Positions 9,112-18,219 of a stretch of DNA of 64,000 nt are shown here, one piece after another (the stretch's first letter is position 1; every line of letters starts with the position of its first letter). Source of the stretch: Bacteroidales bacterium (lineage in GTDB: Bacteria; Bacteroidota; Bacteroidia; Bacteroidales; UBA3663); assembly GCA_017561935.1 (NCBI GenBank), contig JAFZBE010000069.1:62001-126000 (forward strand), in the 5' to 3' direction. The position numbers were made by a program, and so were the translations under genes. The notes beneath the pieces are model-generated. The model did not search any database. It was not told the origin of the DNA and saw only the letters and a program-made list of their open reading frames with translations.

Positions 9112-10633
9112 CCAAGGCCAGTTGGCCCGCAACACAATAGCGCTGTACTTGCGTACGGCGCTAATGTTGGTTATCAACCTCTATACGTCACGCGTCATCC
9201 TACGTGTGCTTGGTGTCGATGACTTTGCCATCTACTCCATCATCGGCAACTTCGTGGCCACATTCACCATTGTCACCAGCACATTGACACTTGCCACCCA
9301 GCGATTCATCACGGTCGAAATCGGCCGAGGATCGGAAGCAGACATCCGCCGCACATTCTGTACTGCTTTGAGCCTACACCTTGTGATTGCAGTGTTGCTG
9401 ATTCTCGTCTGCGAGGTGGCAGGCATGTGGTACATCAACGAGAAGATGGTCATTCCTGAAGCGCGAGTCGAAGCTGCCCAGATAGTCTTCCACTGCTCCC
9501 TGATTGCATTCCTCTTCCAGTTCATCAGTATCCCTTACACCTCGCTTATCATCGCCTACGAGCACATGGGTGCCTGGGCATGGATCAGCATTGCGGAAGT
9601 GCTGCTCAAACTGGTTGGTGTACTGATTCTGCCCACACTTCCCAATGGTTTTGACTACCTTATCTGGTACGCTGCGTTCATCGTTATAGCCGCTATCGTA
9701 GTTCGCATTACTTATGGTGTCTATTGCCACTACCAGTTCCCCTTCTGCAGTTATAAGTGGAGCCTTGACAAGGCACAGACTCGCGAGATGTCCTCTTTTA
9801 TGGGATGGAATATCTTCGGTATCGGTGCCGATATTGTCAGCAAGCAGTTCGTCACACTCCTGCTCAATGCCTTCTTTGCACTTGCAGTCAATGCGGCCCG
9901 TGGAATAGCCATACAGGTCGAAAATGCCGTCGCCAACTTTACCCGCCAGATATCAATGGCTTTCAATCCGCAGATCACCAAGTCATACAGCAATAGCGAT
10001 TTCAATCGGTTGATTTATCTGGTTCGATTGGGTGCCAAGCTCGGATTCTTTCTCTACCTGATTGTCGCTATTCCCATCATTGCCGAGACCCCTGCCATCC
10101 TTTCGGCATGGCTTGGCGACTATCCAGGCTACACAGTAACCTTTGTTCGCCTTTCCCTTGTCAACAACCTTATCCTGTCATTAAGTTATACGCTCGACAC
10201 GATGGTTTTTGCATCTGGTAAGATTCGCGGCTTACAGATATGGACCGCCCTGCTTCTAATGGCATGCTTCCCCTTATCCTACATCAGCTTCCGCAGCGGA
10301 CTACCTCCATATTTCTGCTATCTGGCCACTATCTCGATGACTTCTATCCTTCTCATCATCAAGATCGGAATCGCATCAAACCTCCTTGCTGAAAGTTCCC
10401 TTGGCTTTATCAGAATGATCTTGACCCGCTGTCTTCCAGCCGCTATACTTGCAGCCGCGATGCCCTTGGCATTGCACTTCTTTGGCGTTGTCCAGAGTTC
10501 CACTACAATCATTCCGCTGCTCCTTTGCATTATCTATGTACTATGGGGCATTGTCATTATCGCAATCGTTGGCCTTGATGACAAGGAGCGACAAACAGCC
10601 AAACAATACATAACACATTTCGTATGTCGATAA
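9086..10633 (+). CDS. Oligosaccharide flippase (Wzx/MATE-like, polysaccharide biosynthesis family)
   Basis: About 515 residues with 12-14 hydrophobic segments. The opening ARNTIALYLRTALMLVINLY and SRVILRVLGVDDFAIYSI is characteristic of Wzx-type flippases, which move undecaprenyl-linked repeat units across the inner membrane. The frame is open from 9020, but that would overlap wzz by 92 bp; ATG at 9086 gives a normal N-terminus and a 26-bp overlap. It overlaps the polymerase gene by 10 bp, consistent with one transcript. Confidence 0.9.
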   Translation: MSSDAKTHNQGQLARNTIALYLRTALMLVINLYTSRVILRVLGVDDFAIYSIIGNFVATFTIVTSTLTLATQRFITVEIGRGSEADIRRTFCTALSLHLVIAVLLILVCEVAGMWYINEKMVIPEARVEAAQIVFHCSLIAFLFQFISIPYTSLIIAYEHMGAWAWISIAEVLLKLVGVLILPTLPNGFDYLIWYAAFIVIAAIVVRITYGVYCHYQFPFCSYKWSLDKAQTREMSSFMGWNIFGIGADIVSKQFVTLLLNAFFALAVNAARGIAIQVENAVANFTRQISMAFNPQITKSYSNSDFNRLIYLVRLGAKLGFFLYLIVAIPIIAETPAILSAWLGDYPGYTVTFVRLSLVNNLILSLSYTLDTMVFASGKIRGLQIWTALLLMACFPLSYISFRSGLPPYFCYLATISMTSILLIIKIGIASNLLAESSLGFIRMILTRCLPAAILAAAMPLALHFFGVVQSSTTIIPLLLCIIYVLWGIVIIAIVGLDDKERQTAKQYITHFVCR

Positions 10634-11853
10634 TCAGTACCATCGAACCCTATCTCATCATCTTTGGCTCTGCCATGGTTATGATGTTGTTGAGCATGTT
10701 GATGGACAACCATCCAACGATGAAGAAGTATATGTTCCTCATCGGGTGGATTGCCATCATCCTCTTTGTGGGACTGCGCGACATGACCGTGGGAACTGAC
10801 ACCGACGATTATCTTCAATCCTTTCATCATCCCGAGACAGGCTATGGGGAAAATGGCAGTACAGACCCTGGTTTCCAGCTTTATCTATACCTCACGCACT
10901 ATCTCTTCTTCGATAGTGGGACTCTCTTTCTGCTGGTCTCCTGCCTCATTGGTCTGGGTGGAATAGGGCACTGCATTTGGCACAACTCCAAACAGCCCGT
11001 GATGTCCCTGATGGCATTTATTTCATTCAGCACGTCAACAGTCTTCTTCTTCCACTCCCTTTCTGCAGTGCGTCAGTCTATCGCCGAAGGTCTTTTCCTG
11101 ATGGCACTAAGCCTCTATCTTGGCACCACCCGCGAAGAGCACCGACTCCTTACACTGCGGACCGAAGGCAAGGACGTGACAAAAGAGGAAGAAGAGGACA
11201 TCATGGAGTCGCGTAACCGCGGATTGTCCATCCTGCTCTTCATCATCGCTGCCTCCTTCCATGGTTCAGCACTGGCGATGCTGCCTATCGTCCTCGCAGC
11301 ACCACTCCTCAAGAATGTCAACCGCTGGATATGGTCCGCCCTCATAGTAGGCAGTTATCTGATTTCTGCCTTCAGTCCTATCTCTGTCTCCGACCTCGTT
11401 TTTATGGTGTTCTCAGTCTTTGGACGTGGCTCCGATAGCTACCTGAGCCGATATGGATCGTACAGCAACTTCGAACAGGGCGAAGTCACCAACACAGGCA
11501 TCCTCAATCCTGACCTCTGGCCGTTCGCCCTGCTTGCCATCATCATCGTGTGGCGTTGCGACAAGGTAAGGCTCCAGTCCCAATGGACCATCCTGTTCCT
11601 CCTCTCGGTCGTGTTCAACAACCTCTTCAGCGACAACATCATTTGGGGAAGACTCTTTATCTACCTTTCCTTGCTTAGCATCGTCGTCGTTCCCAATGCG
11701 ATTGAACAATCGAAAAGTTGGATTTACCGAGGAGGGTTTACTCTCTTTGCCATCTATTTCATCGTCCGAGCGGTCAAGATTCTCTTTGCCCAATGGCTTG
11801 TCCCTCAAGGGAATATTGTAGCACCTTATCAATTCACGAATTTCACAATATAA
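10624..11853 (+). CDS. EpsG-like polysaccharide polymerase (Wzy role)
   Basis: A 409-residue membrane protein with roughly ten to twelve hydrophobic segments and the EpsG-family motif [15 protein letters not shown] near residue 55, followed by [15 protein letters not shown] near 145. EpsG/Wzy proteins join repeat units on the periplasmic face. Position right after the flippase supports the polymerase role. It contains a charged cytoplasmic loop around residues 175-200 ([17 protein letters not shown]). The last base of its stop codon is the first base of the next gene's ATG. Confidence 0.82.
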   Translation: MSIISTIEPYLIIFGSAMVMMLLSMLMDNHPTMKKYMFLIGWIAIILFVGLRDMTVGTDTDDYLQSFHHPETGYGENGSTDPGFQLYLYLTHYLFFDSGTLFLLVSCLIGLGGIGHCIWHNSKQPVMSLMAFISFSTSTVFFFHSLSAVRQSIAEGLFLMALSLYLGTTREEHRLLTLRTEGKDVTKEEEEDIMESRNRGLSILLFIIAASFHGSALAMLPIVLAAPLLKNVNRWIWSALIVGSYLISAFSPISVSDLVFMVFSVFGRGSDSYLSRYGSYSNFEQGEVTNTGILNPDLWPFALLAIIIVWRCDKVRLQSQWTILFLLSVVFNNLFSDNIIWGRLFIYLSLLSIVVVPNAIEQSKSWIYRGGFTLFAIYFIVRAVKILFAQWLVPQGNIVAPYQFTNFTI

Positions 11854-12455
11854 TGGACATAAAAGGCACGACTTTTTATCATCTACACAAATTGAGGCAA
11901 ACAATCCATCAAGCAATATCAACCTTTTCAACCCTGATCATTGCAAAAATGAAAGGTGTTAGCATTGGTAAAGGATTGGCTTGTCGAGGCATTCCTTATC
12001 TTTACCGGAATCCCCATTCCGTGATTTCTATAGGGAAGAGATGTTCCATCTGGAGCTCCTTCCATAGCAATAATATTGGTTCGATGTGCCGTTCGAGGAT
12101 ATGCACCCAAAAGCCGACTGCCAAAATCATCATAGGAGATGGCGTAGGAATGAGTGCAGTTACCATCACTGCTCACGAGAGCATCCTCATTGGCAGTGAT
12201 ACCATGATTGGGGCTGGCAGTGTCATCACTGATTCAGACTGGCATTCTCTATCTCTTGATCCCCATGAACGGCATACGCAAGATGGGAAAACAAGTCCAG
12301 TTACTATCGGATGCAACGTCTTCATTGGGACACGCTGCCTGATTCTCAAAGGTGTCAACATAGGCGACAATGCCATCATCGGAGCCGGTTCGGTAGTCAC
12401 TCGAGATATTCCTGCTAATGCCCGTGCAGCGGGCAACCCATGCATAGTCAGATGA
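11853..12455 (+). CDS. Hexapeptide-repeat acyltransferase (left-handed beta helix)
   Basis: Exactly 200 codons from the ATG at 11853, which overlaps the preceding TAA by one base. The C-terminal half shows hexapeptide repeats ([58 protein letters not shown]), typical of O-acetyltransferases of the LbetaH class such as WcaF or NodL. The His in SDWH is a likely catalytic base by family analogy. It probably acetylates a sugar of the polymer repeat unit or its lipid-linked precursor. It overlaps the next gene as ATGA. Confidence 0.85.
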   Translation: MDIKGTTFYHLHKLRQTIHQAISTFSTLIIAKMKGVSIGKGLACRGIPYLYRNPHSVISIGKRCSIWSSFHSNNIGSMCRSRICTQKPTAKIIIGDGVGMSAVTITAHESILIGSDTMIGAGSVITDSDWHSLSLDPHERHTQDGKTSPVTIGCNVFIGTRCLILKGVNIGDNAIIGAGSVVTRDIPANARAAGNPCIVR

Positions 12456-13180
12456 AAACACTCACCGTTGTCACAGTCACCTATAATGCAGAAAAGACAC
12501 TCGAGAAGACTATACTCTCGGTAATTGGGCAGTCTGCATTCTCACAGATCGATTACATAATTGTGGATGGAGCCTCGAAGGACCAGACAGTTTCGGTGGC
12601 AAAACGATATGAATCCGCAATCAATGTAATCATAAGCGAACCCGACCATGGTATCTTCGATGCCATGAATAAGGGAGCGCAACTGGCTCGAACGCCATGG
12701 ATCATGTTCATGAACGCAGGAGATTTGTTCTACGATGAAGATACCGTGGCATCATTACACCTCGACAGCCAACTGGCCGACCATATAGTCTATGGAGACT
12801 GCATGCGTGTCTATGCGAATGGAAATCAAGAATATCGAAAGGCTCAGCCCTTCTTCAAAATGAAGAATTGTATTCCAGGCATCGGCATCTGTCATCAGAG
12901 CATGTATATCCCCACGGAGTGGATGAGGGCGCATCCTTACCTCTGGCAGCAGTATCCCCACTGTGCAGATTTCGAACAGGTCTATGCCTTCTGGCAGGAA
13001 GGCCGTCGGCTCCAATACCTCGACCGTCCGCTCTGCCTCTATGCCTATGGCGAGGGCTTTTCGTCGGATGTAAGGAACATCCGTCAGGTATTCGAAGAGA
13101 ATGCCAGCATCACACACCTCAAGCACACCTGGTTCTACTACAAACAAAAACTGCGATTATGGCTATCGTCACTAAAATAA
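12452..13180 (+). CDS. Glycosyltransferase family 2
   Basis: A 242-residue GT-A fold enzyme starting at ATG 12452, inside the ATGA overlap with the acyltransferase stop. It opens with [20 protein letters not shown], the nucleotide-sugar binding strand, then VDGASKDQT and [18 protein letters not shown], and the DxD-like region around [13 protein letters not shown]. Proteins of this subgroup (WcaA/WcaE-like) add one sugar to the lipid-linked repeat unit on the cytoplasmic side. Donor and acceptor cannot be told. The next gene starts 22 bp before this stop. Confidence 0.88.
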   Translation: MKTLTVVTVTYNAEKTLEKTILSVIGQSAFSQIDYIIVDGASKDQTVSVAKRYESAINVIISEPDHGIFDAMNKGAQLARTPWIMFMNAGDLFYDEDTVASLHLDSQLADHIVYGDCMRVYANGNQEYRKAQPFFKMKNCIPGIGICHQSMYIPTEWMRAHPYLWQQYPHCADFEQVYAFWQEGRRLQYLDRPLCLYAYGEGFSSDVRNIRQVFEENASITHLKHTWFYYKQKLRLWLSSLK

Positions 13181-13773
13181 TCTATCATCTCAACTGTCTG
13201 CGCTTGATGCCTCTTTATGCCATCATGAAAGCACACCCCCGACGCCGTTTCTTCGATGAGGAGCGACAGAACTGGTATCGTGCCGTGCTGGGCAAGAGCG
13301 ACTGCCCCCAGAACTTCAGCGACAACATGCTGCTGCTCACTCTTCCCGAATATCGCTCGGTACTCTATTGGCGCATGGGCGGTCTGCGATATTTCATCTC
13401 CTGGATGGCACCCGGTGAGGGTGTTCTCCATCTGGTGCAACCGAAGGATAGCGTGGGCCCCGGTCTCGTCATACATCATGGACATTCCACCCGTGTAGCC
13501 TGCAAGCAGATTGGAAAAGGCTGTCAAATCTGGCATAACGTAACCACAGGCATCGACCGTCCACTCGTTGGGGATCGCCCCGTGATAGGCGACAACGTGC
13601 GTATCTGCGCTGGTGCCATTGTCTTAGGGGGAATAACAATAGGCAATAACGTCACTATTGCCGCTGGTGCTGTGGTCGTCAAGAGTGTGCCCGACAATGC
13701 CGTTGTGGCTGGTAATCCAGCCAGAATCGTCAAGTTGAACGGTGAGAAGGTCTGCCCTCCCGCAAATCTATAA
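13159..13773 (+). CDS. Serine O-acetyltransferase-like / LbetaH acyltransferase
   Basis: About 204 residues from the ATG at 13159, overlapping the GT2 gene by 22 bp. The N-terminal part is helical; the C-terminal half has hexapeptide turns ([60 protein letters not shown]). The pattern HHGHSTR followed by the left-handed helix resembles serine acetyltransferases, but such proteins in capsule clusters usually acylate sugars. It is the second acyltransferase of the cluster, separated from the first by one glycosyltransferase. Confidence 0.82.
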   Translation: MAIVTKIIYHLNCLRLMPLYAIMKAHPRRRFFDEERQNWYRAVLGKSDCPQNFSDNMLLLTLPEYRSVLYWRMGGLRYFISWMAPGEGVLHLVQPKDSVGPGLVIHHGHSTRVACKQIGKGCQIWHNVTTGIDRPLVGDRPVIGDNVRICAGAIVLGGITIGNNVTIAAGAVVVKSVPDNAVVAGNPARIVKLNGEKVCPPANL

Positions 13774-13777
13774 TGAT

Positions 13778-14788
13778 ATGATACGTAACGCCATCATCCT
13801 ATTCATCTGCATCGTCATGCCTTCGATATCCTTTGCCCAAAAGGTAAAGATACTCGGATTCGGAAGCAGTTTCATGGAGGATGCGTTCTATCGGCTGCCG
13901 GAACTGCTACAGGAAGACACTGCGAGAGTCGAACTGGCTTTCCTTTATAAGTCCGGAGGCTCATTAACCGATCATATCGACCTGATGCGCTCACAGCAGC
14001 CCAAATACACCTATTATAAATATTACAATGAAATAGGCGAATGGGTAAATCGCGACAGTATCAACTCACGATATGCACTCCTTGAGCACGACTGGGACAT
14101 CATAGTTCTGCAACAGTCGGCTTCTGAATCCGGCCTTTACTATTCTGTTCAAAATACGCTAGGCCCCCTCATCGATTCCATTCGTCACTATCAACCGAAT
14201 GCACAACTTGCCTGGCACATGACATGGGCCTTTGCCACCTACTCCACTCACCCAGCTTTCGAAGAACATTATGAAAGGTCACAGCAGCTGATGTACTACC
14301 GCATCATATCGGTGGGGTCGCAAATATGTCGCGATGAGTTTGACAACGAATTCCATTACTTGATACCCTCGGGACCAGTTATCCAGTACTTGCGCAATTC
14401 CTATCTCGAAAGCGATAACGACTTCTGCCGTGATGGCTATCACATCGATCAGAATCTGGGACGATATGCAACTGCATGCGCGACATATGAATCGCTGTTG
14501 GCCGACACACTCAATCTCGACATTCGTCAGGTACAAGTTTCGTTGGCCGAAGACTCGATACACACCGAAAGTGACTACGCTTTTATCCGCGACGTGACCT
14601 ACGACATCTGTCACGACACCGACAGCCTTGTATGGAGTTACATCAAGGATGACCGAGTGTATAACCGCAGATTTTACAATCTTCAAGGCATTCTCTTGCC
14701 AAATGCACCTGTGGGCAGAGTCATGGTCCGCCAAGAGCGGTTTGAATCTGGACGAGTCCGTAGCGACTTGATTTACAAGAAAGAATAA
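13778..14788 (+). CDS. DUF4886 (SGNH-like) exported protein with Prevotella-type C-terminal tail
   Basis: About 336 residues. The ATG at 13778 gives a signal peptide (MIRNAIILFICIVMPSISFA). The mature part begins KVKILGFGSSFMEDAFYRLPE and continues with WDIIVLQQSASESGLY, the pattern of DUF4886, a family related to SGNH hydrolases. The block-I position usually read G-N-S is G-S-S here. A later HIDQNLGRYATA could hold the catalytic Asp/His region. The C-terminus (RRFYNLQGILLPNAPVGRVM) resembles short tails of secreted Prevotella proteins. Being exported and embedded in a polysaccharide operon, it may deacylate or trim the polymer; that is inference. It overlaps the next gene by 1 bp. Confidence 0.72.
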   Translation: MIRNAIILFICIVMPSISFAQKVKILGFGSSFMEDAFYRLPELLQEDTARVELAFLYKSGGSLTDHIDLMRSQQPKYTYYKYYNEIGEWVNRDSINSRYALLEHDWDIIVLQQSASESGLYYSVQNTLGPLIDSIRHYQPNAQLAWHMTWAFATYSTHPAFEEHYERSQQLMYYRIISVGSQICRDEFDNEFHYLIPSGPVIQYLRNSYLESDNDFCRDGYHIDQNLGRYATACATYESLLADTLNLDIRQVQVSLAEDSIHTESDYAFIRDVTYDICHDTDSLVWSYIKDDRVYNRRFYNLQGILLPNAPVGRVMVRQERFESGRVRSDLIYKKE

Positions 14789-15942
14789 TGATCAACGTAC
14801 TATATATATCCCACGAGACTTATGAGGTGGCAGGCTCCACGCTCTCTCTGGCCAATCACCTGCATGCACTTCGCCACGATGTGCATCCCCTCATCGTGAT
14901 GCCGGCCCAGGGTCCTGCTGCCGACCATCTCCGCCATCTTGGATATGAAGTCCGTATCGTTCATTTCAAACTCAATCTGGCTCCCGATCGCCTTGCTTGG
15001 CTCAAGCGCCCGATCAGGAAGGTCTATGACCGCTGGAGGAATATGCAGGCCTGTCGCACCCTCACACCCATCATACGCGATGCCGGTATTCAGCTCATTC
15101 ATTCCAATACCAGCGCCACCATCTTCGGCAGTCAGCTCGCCCGCTACATCGAAGAGCACGAGCATCGCCACATCCCACACATCTGGCACCTGCGTGAATT
15201 CCTCGACCTGGATTTCGGCTTCACCCCGCTCTATGGATGGACACATCTACGCAAGCTTGTCAATGATGCTGATGCCACAATATCAATCACGCAGGCAGTC
15301 CACGACCACTTCATCATCGATTCGAACGATGCACGCCATCATGTGGTCAACGATGCCGTACGCAGTCTGGCGAGTGTCTGTCACTCGACCAAGCAACCGT
15401 ATTTTGTCTTTTGTGGCAAAGTCATTCCCGAGAAAGGTGCAGAACATGCACTCGACATCTTCCAGCAGTTCAATCTCAAGCACCCTGGATACAGGCTCGT
15501 CTATGTGGGACGTGTTGATGAGTCGTACCAACAGCTTCTCGAAGACAAGGCCAAAGGTTACGGCATTGGCAAAGCCATATCCTTCGAGCATTTCCAGACC
15601 GATGTCCGGCCATTCATTTCTCAGGCTACAGCATTACTGATGTGTAGTCCTAACGAGGCACAGGGACGTGTCACCGTCGAGGCCATGTTTTACGGCACTC
15701 CAGTCATCGCAATGGCCGCAGGTGGCAGTCTCGAGATAGTTGACGACAACAATAATGGATTGCTATTCCATAACGTCGCTGAAGGAGCGCAACAGTGTTG
15801 TCGAATCGTCGAGGATCCCCTCCTTGCGCAAAGCATCATCGAGAAGGCACTCCAAACTGCGACATCCCGTTTCAGCGAGGAGGTTTATCGGAAGAAAGTG
15901 ATTCAAATCTACAATTCCCTTTTACCCAACAACACTCCGTAA
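14788..15942 (+). CDS. Glycosyltransferase family 4
   Basis: A 384-residue GT-B enzyme. The N-terminal domain opens with YISHETYEVAGSTLSLANHL; the C-terminal GT4 domain contains VFCGKVIPEKGAEHALDIF, CSPNEAQGRVTVEAMFYGTP and AAGGSLEIVDDNNNGLLF, the usual donor-binding E-x7-E region. It is cytoplasmic or peripheral to the inner membrane. It probably adds one sugar to the repeat unit; donor unknown. Its ATG overlaps the previous stop by one base, and 6 bp separate it from the next GT2. Confidence 0.9.
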   Translation: MINVLYISHETYEVAGSTLSLANHLHALRHDVHPLIVMPAQGPAADHLRHLGYEVRIVHFKLNLAPDRLAWLKRPIRKVYDRWRNMQACRTLTPIIRDAGIQLIHSNTSATIFGSQLARYIEEHEHRHIPHIWHLREFLDLDFGFTPLYGWTHLRKLVNDADATISITQAVHDHFIIDSNDARHHVVNDAVRSLASVCHSTKQPYFVFCGKVIPEKGAEHALDIFQQFNLKHPGYRLVYVGRVDESYQQLLEDKAKGYGIGKAISFEHFQTDVRPFISQATALLMCSPNEAQGRVTVEAMFYGTPVIAMAAGGSLEIVDDNNNGLLFHNVAEGAQQCCRIVEDPLLAQSIIEKALQTATSRFSEEVYRKKVIQIYNSLLPNNTP

Positions 15943-15948
15943 TAACCC

Positions 15949-16941
15949 ATGGATGTCAGTATAGTCATCGTCAGTATGAATAAGCCGGACGTGTTGCGCA
16001 CATGTCTCGACAGCATACTCCTTCACACCCATAGCATCTCTTACGAGACCTTTGTGGTGGCCTATCTCTATACACCCGAGAATCTTCAGGCTATTCAGGG
16101 TGAATATCCATGGGTAAAGTGGATCGAGAGCAATAGCATACGCGGTTTCTCGGAGAACAACAACCTCGCCCTTCAACAAGCCTCAGGTGACTATTGTTTC
16201 ATCGTCAACGACGATACCCTCTGGGACTGTCCGCTTATCGACCTTTTGGTACAATCGATGAGAGAACTCGAATTGCAGGCTCTCAGCCACTCCGACAAGC
16301 GACCTGCCGTTGTTTCCCCAATTATCCACAAGCCCGATGGCCGAGACATCCAATACTGTGGACGTAACCCCATCAACGCCTTGCAGAGTATTGCGCTCTT
16401 CCTGAATATCTGGCACGACAATGCACCTGGTCCATTTACACATAAGCAGGGCCTTTTCCGAACCTACAATATCTGCGGTGCCTCATTCCTCATTCATCGC
16501 GGCATTTTCGAACAGATGGGCTGGTTTGACGAGAGGTTCTTCTTCTGTCCCGAAGACATTGCACTCTCCTCTTTGCTCAACAAATCCGGTTATTCCTGCT
16601 GGGTCGATACCCGGGCCCATATTACCCACTTGGAAGGGATGTCCGGACGCACCTCGAACGTTTCGCTTATCCAGACAGCCACCATTCCCGCCTACGTTCT
16701 GGGCACATGTCTGTATTATGCCAACGGTAGTCTCTTACGCCTGCTTCTCATGAGAGTGGGATTTCTGTTGGCATTGATTCCCAATATGTGTCGTCATTAT
16801 TTGAGAGGTCTCTTCAAGGCACCCGGTCCCAATGCCGACACTGTTCTGGCACGGGGGGAATGCAACGCTATTGCTTCTGTCTTCCGTTCTGAAACGCCCA
16901 AGCAGGCATTTATACGTTATTATAACCAAATCACCCGATAG
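15949..16941 (+). CDS. Glycosyltransferase family 2 (rhamnosyltransferase-like)
   Basis: A 330-residue protein with the GT2 opening VSIVIVSMNKPDVLRTCLDSI, GFSENNNLALQQASGDYCFI followed by the metal-binding NDDT, ICGASFLIHRGIF and WFDERFFFCPEDIALSSLL. This order (N-rich donor loop, DDT, ED) is typical of GT2 members annotated as rhamnosyl- or N-acetylglucosaminyl-transferases. A C-terminal hydrophobic stretch (residues about 250-275) may tether it to the membrane. Sugar specificity is unknown. Confidence 0.88.
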   Translation: MDVSIVIVSMNKPDVLRTCLDSILLHTHSISYETFVVAYLYTPENLQAIQGEYPWVKWIESNSIRGFSENNNLALQQASGDYCFIVNDDTLWDCPLIDLLVQSMRELELQALSHSDKRPAVVSPIIHKPDGRDIQYCGRNPINALQSIALFLNIWHDNAPGPFTHKQGLFRTYNICGASFLIHRGIFEQMGWFDERFFFCPEDIALSSLLNKSGYSCWVDTRAHITHLEGMSGRTSNVSLIQTATIPAYVLGTCLYYANGSLLRLLLMRVGFLLALIPNMCRHYLRGLFKAPGPNADTVLARGECNAIASVFRSETPKQAFIRYYNQITR

Positions 16942-16959
16942 CATAAGCTACATCTCCAC

Positions 16960-18219
16960 ATGCGCATTCTTCTTAGCAATAAGTTCTACTATCGTCGAGG
17001 CGGTGACTGTATATATACACTCGAGCTTGAACGGCTTCTGCGTCAACACGGACATGATGTGGCAGTCTTCGCGATGCAGCATCCGGACAACATTCCGACG
17101 CCATGGCAGGCTTACTTCCCCAGCGAAGCCAATTTCCGCATCGGCCCCAAGATGGTCGAAGCCATGTCGCGTCCCCTGGGCACACGCGAAGTGAAAGAGC
17201 GATTCGATCGACTCATTCGTGACTTCTCGCCCGACGTCGTGCACTTGGGCAACATCCATTCCCAACTCTCGCCCATCCTAGCCGAAACAGCTCACGACAA
17301 GGGCATTCGTGTCGTATGGACACTGCACGACTACAAACTGCTCTGCCCACGCTACGACTGCATGCGTCCAAATGGCGAGGTCTGCGAAGCCTGTTTCAGC
17401 AATCAGCAGGCAGCAATGGCGGCCCAAGTCAAGGCTCCCGATCCTGGCCCATGCCTCAAGTATCATTGCCTCAAGGACAGTCTGGTGGCAAGCCTTATCG
17501 GATGGGCCGAGATGAAAAAGTGGAACCGCGACCGTCTGACCCGAATCACCGACATGTGGATATGTCCCAGCAGCTTCATGCTCCAGAAGATGCAGCAGGG
17601 CGGCTTCCCCATCGAAAAGCTCACACACCTCTGCAACTTTATTGATGTCTCAAAATGCCTGATGGAAGACTATGCCCAACGCGAGGATTATTATTGCTAC
17701 GTAGGCCGCCTCAGTCACGAAAAGGGGGTTCACACCCTCATCGATGCCGCTGCACGCCTGCCTTACCGCCTCATCATTATCGGGGATGGGCCGCTTAAGG
17801 GACAATTGCAGAAGCAGATCCAGCAGTTGCAGTGCCACGACCGGATACAGCTTGCAGGCAAGATGGATTGGCCTCAGATCAAGCAGTATGTGGGTCATGC
17901 ACGGATGTTGGTGATTCCCTCCGAATGGTATGAGAACAACCCGCTCACCGTTCTTGAAGCCCAATGTCTGGGTACCCCTGTCCTCGGAGCCCGCATAGGA
18001 GGCATCCCCGAACTCATCCATCCTATCACCGGATCCCCGGCATCATCGCAAGCCGATGGCGATCTCTTCAGCCCCAAGGACATTGATGAACTGGCACAAA
18101 AGATCGAAACACTCTGGTGCCATCCTTTCGACTATAGCCAGATAGCTGGCAGGTCACAGCAGCAATTTTGCGCGGAGACCTACTACACCAACCTGATGAA
18201 ACTATATTCTCGGTCATGA
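16960..18219 (+). CDS. Glycosyltransferase family 4
   Basis: A 419-residue GT-B enzyme opening with MRILLSNKFYYRRGGDCIYT, the G-G loop of GT4 proteins. It has a Cys-containing insert after residue 125 (LLCPRYDCMRPN, CEACFSN, CLKYHCL) and a C-terminal donor domain with YVGRLSHEKGVHTLIDA, PSEWYENNPLTVLEAQCLGTP and ARIGGIPELI. Clustered cysteines between the two domains occur in related capsule GT4s and may bind metal, which is inference. Its TGA overlaps the ATG of the Wzi gene (ATGA). Confidence 0.9.
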   Translation: MRILLSNKFYYRRGGDCIYTLELERLLRQHGHDVAVFAMQHPDNIPTPWQAYFPSEANFRIGPKMVEAMSRPLGTREVKERFDRLIRDFSPDVVHLGNIHSQLSPILAETAHDKGIRVVWTLHDYKLLCPRYDCMRPNGEVCEACFSNQQAAMAAQVKAPDPGPCLKYHCLKDSLVASLIGWAEMKKWNRDRLTRITDMWICPSSFMLQKMQQGGFPIEKLTHLCNFIDVSKCLMEDYAQREDYYCYVGRLSHEKGVHTLIDAAARLPYRLIIIGDGPLKGQLQKQIQQLQCHDRIQLAGKMDWPQIKQYVGHARMLVIPSEWYENNPLTVLEAQCLGTPVLGARIGGIPELIHPITGSPASSQADGDLFSPKDIDELAQKIETLWCHPFDYSQIAGRSQQQFCAETYYTNLMKLYSRS

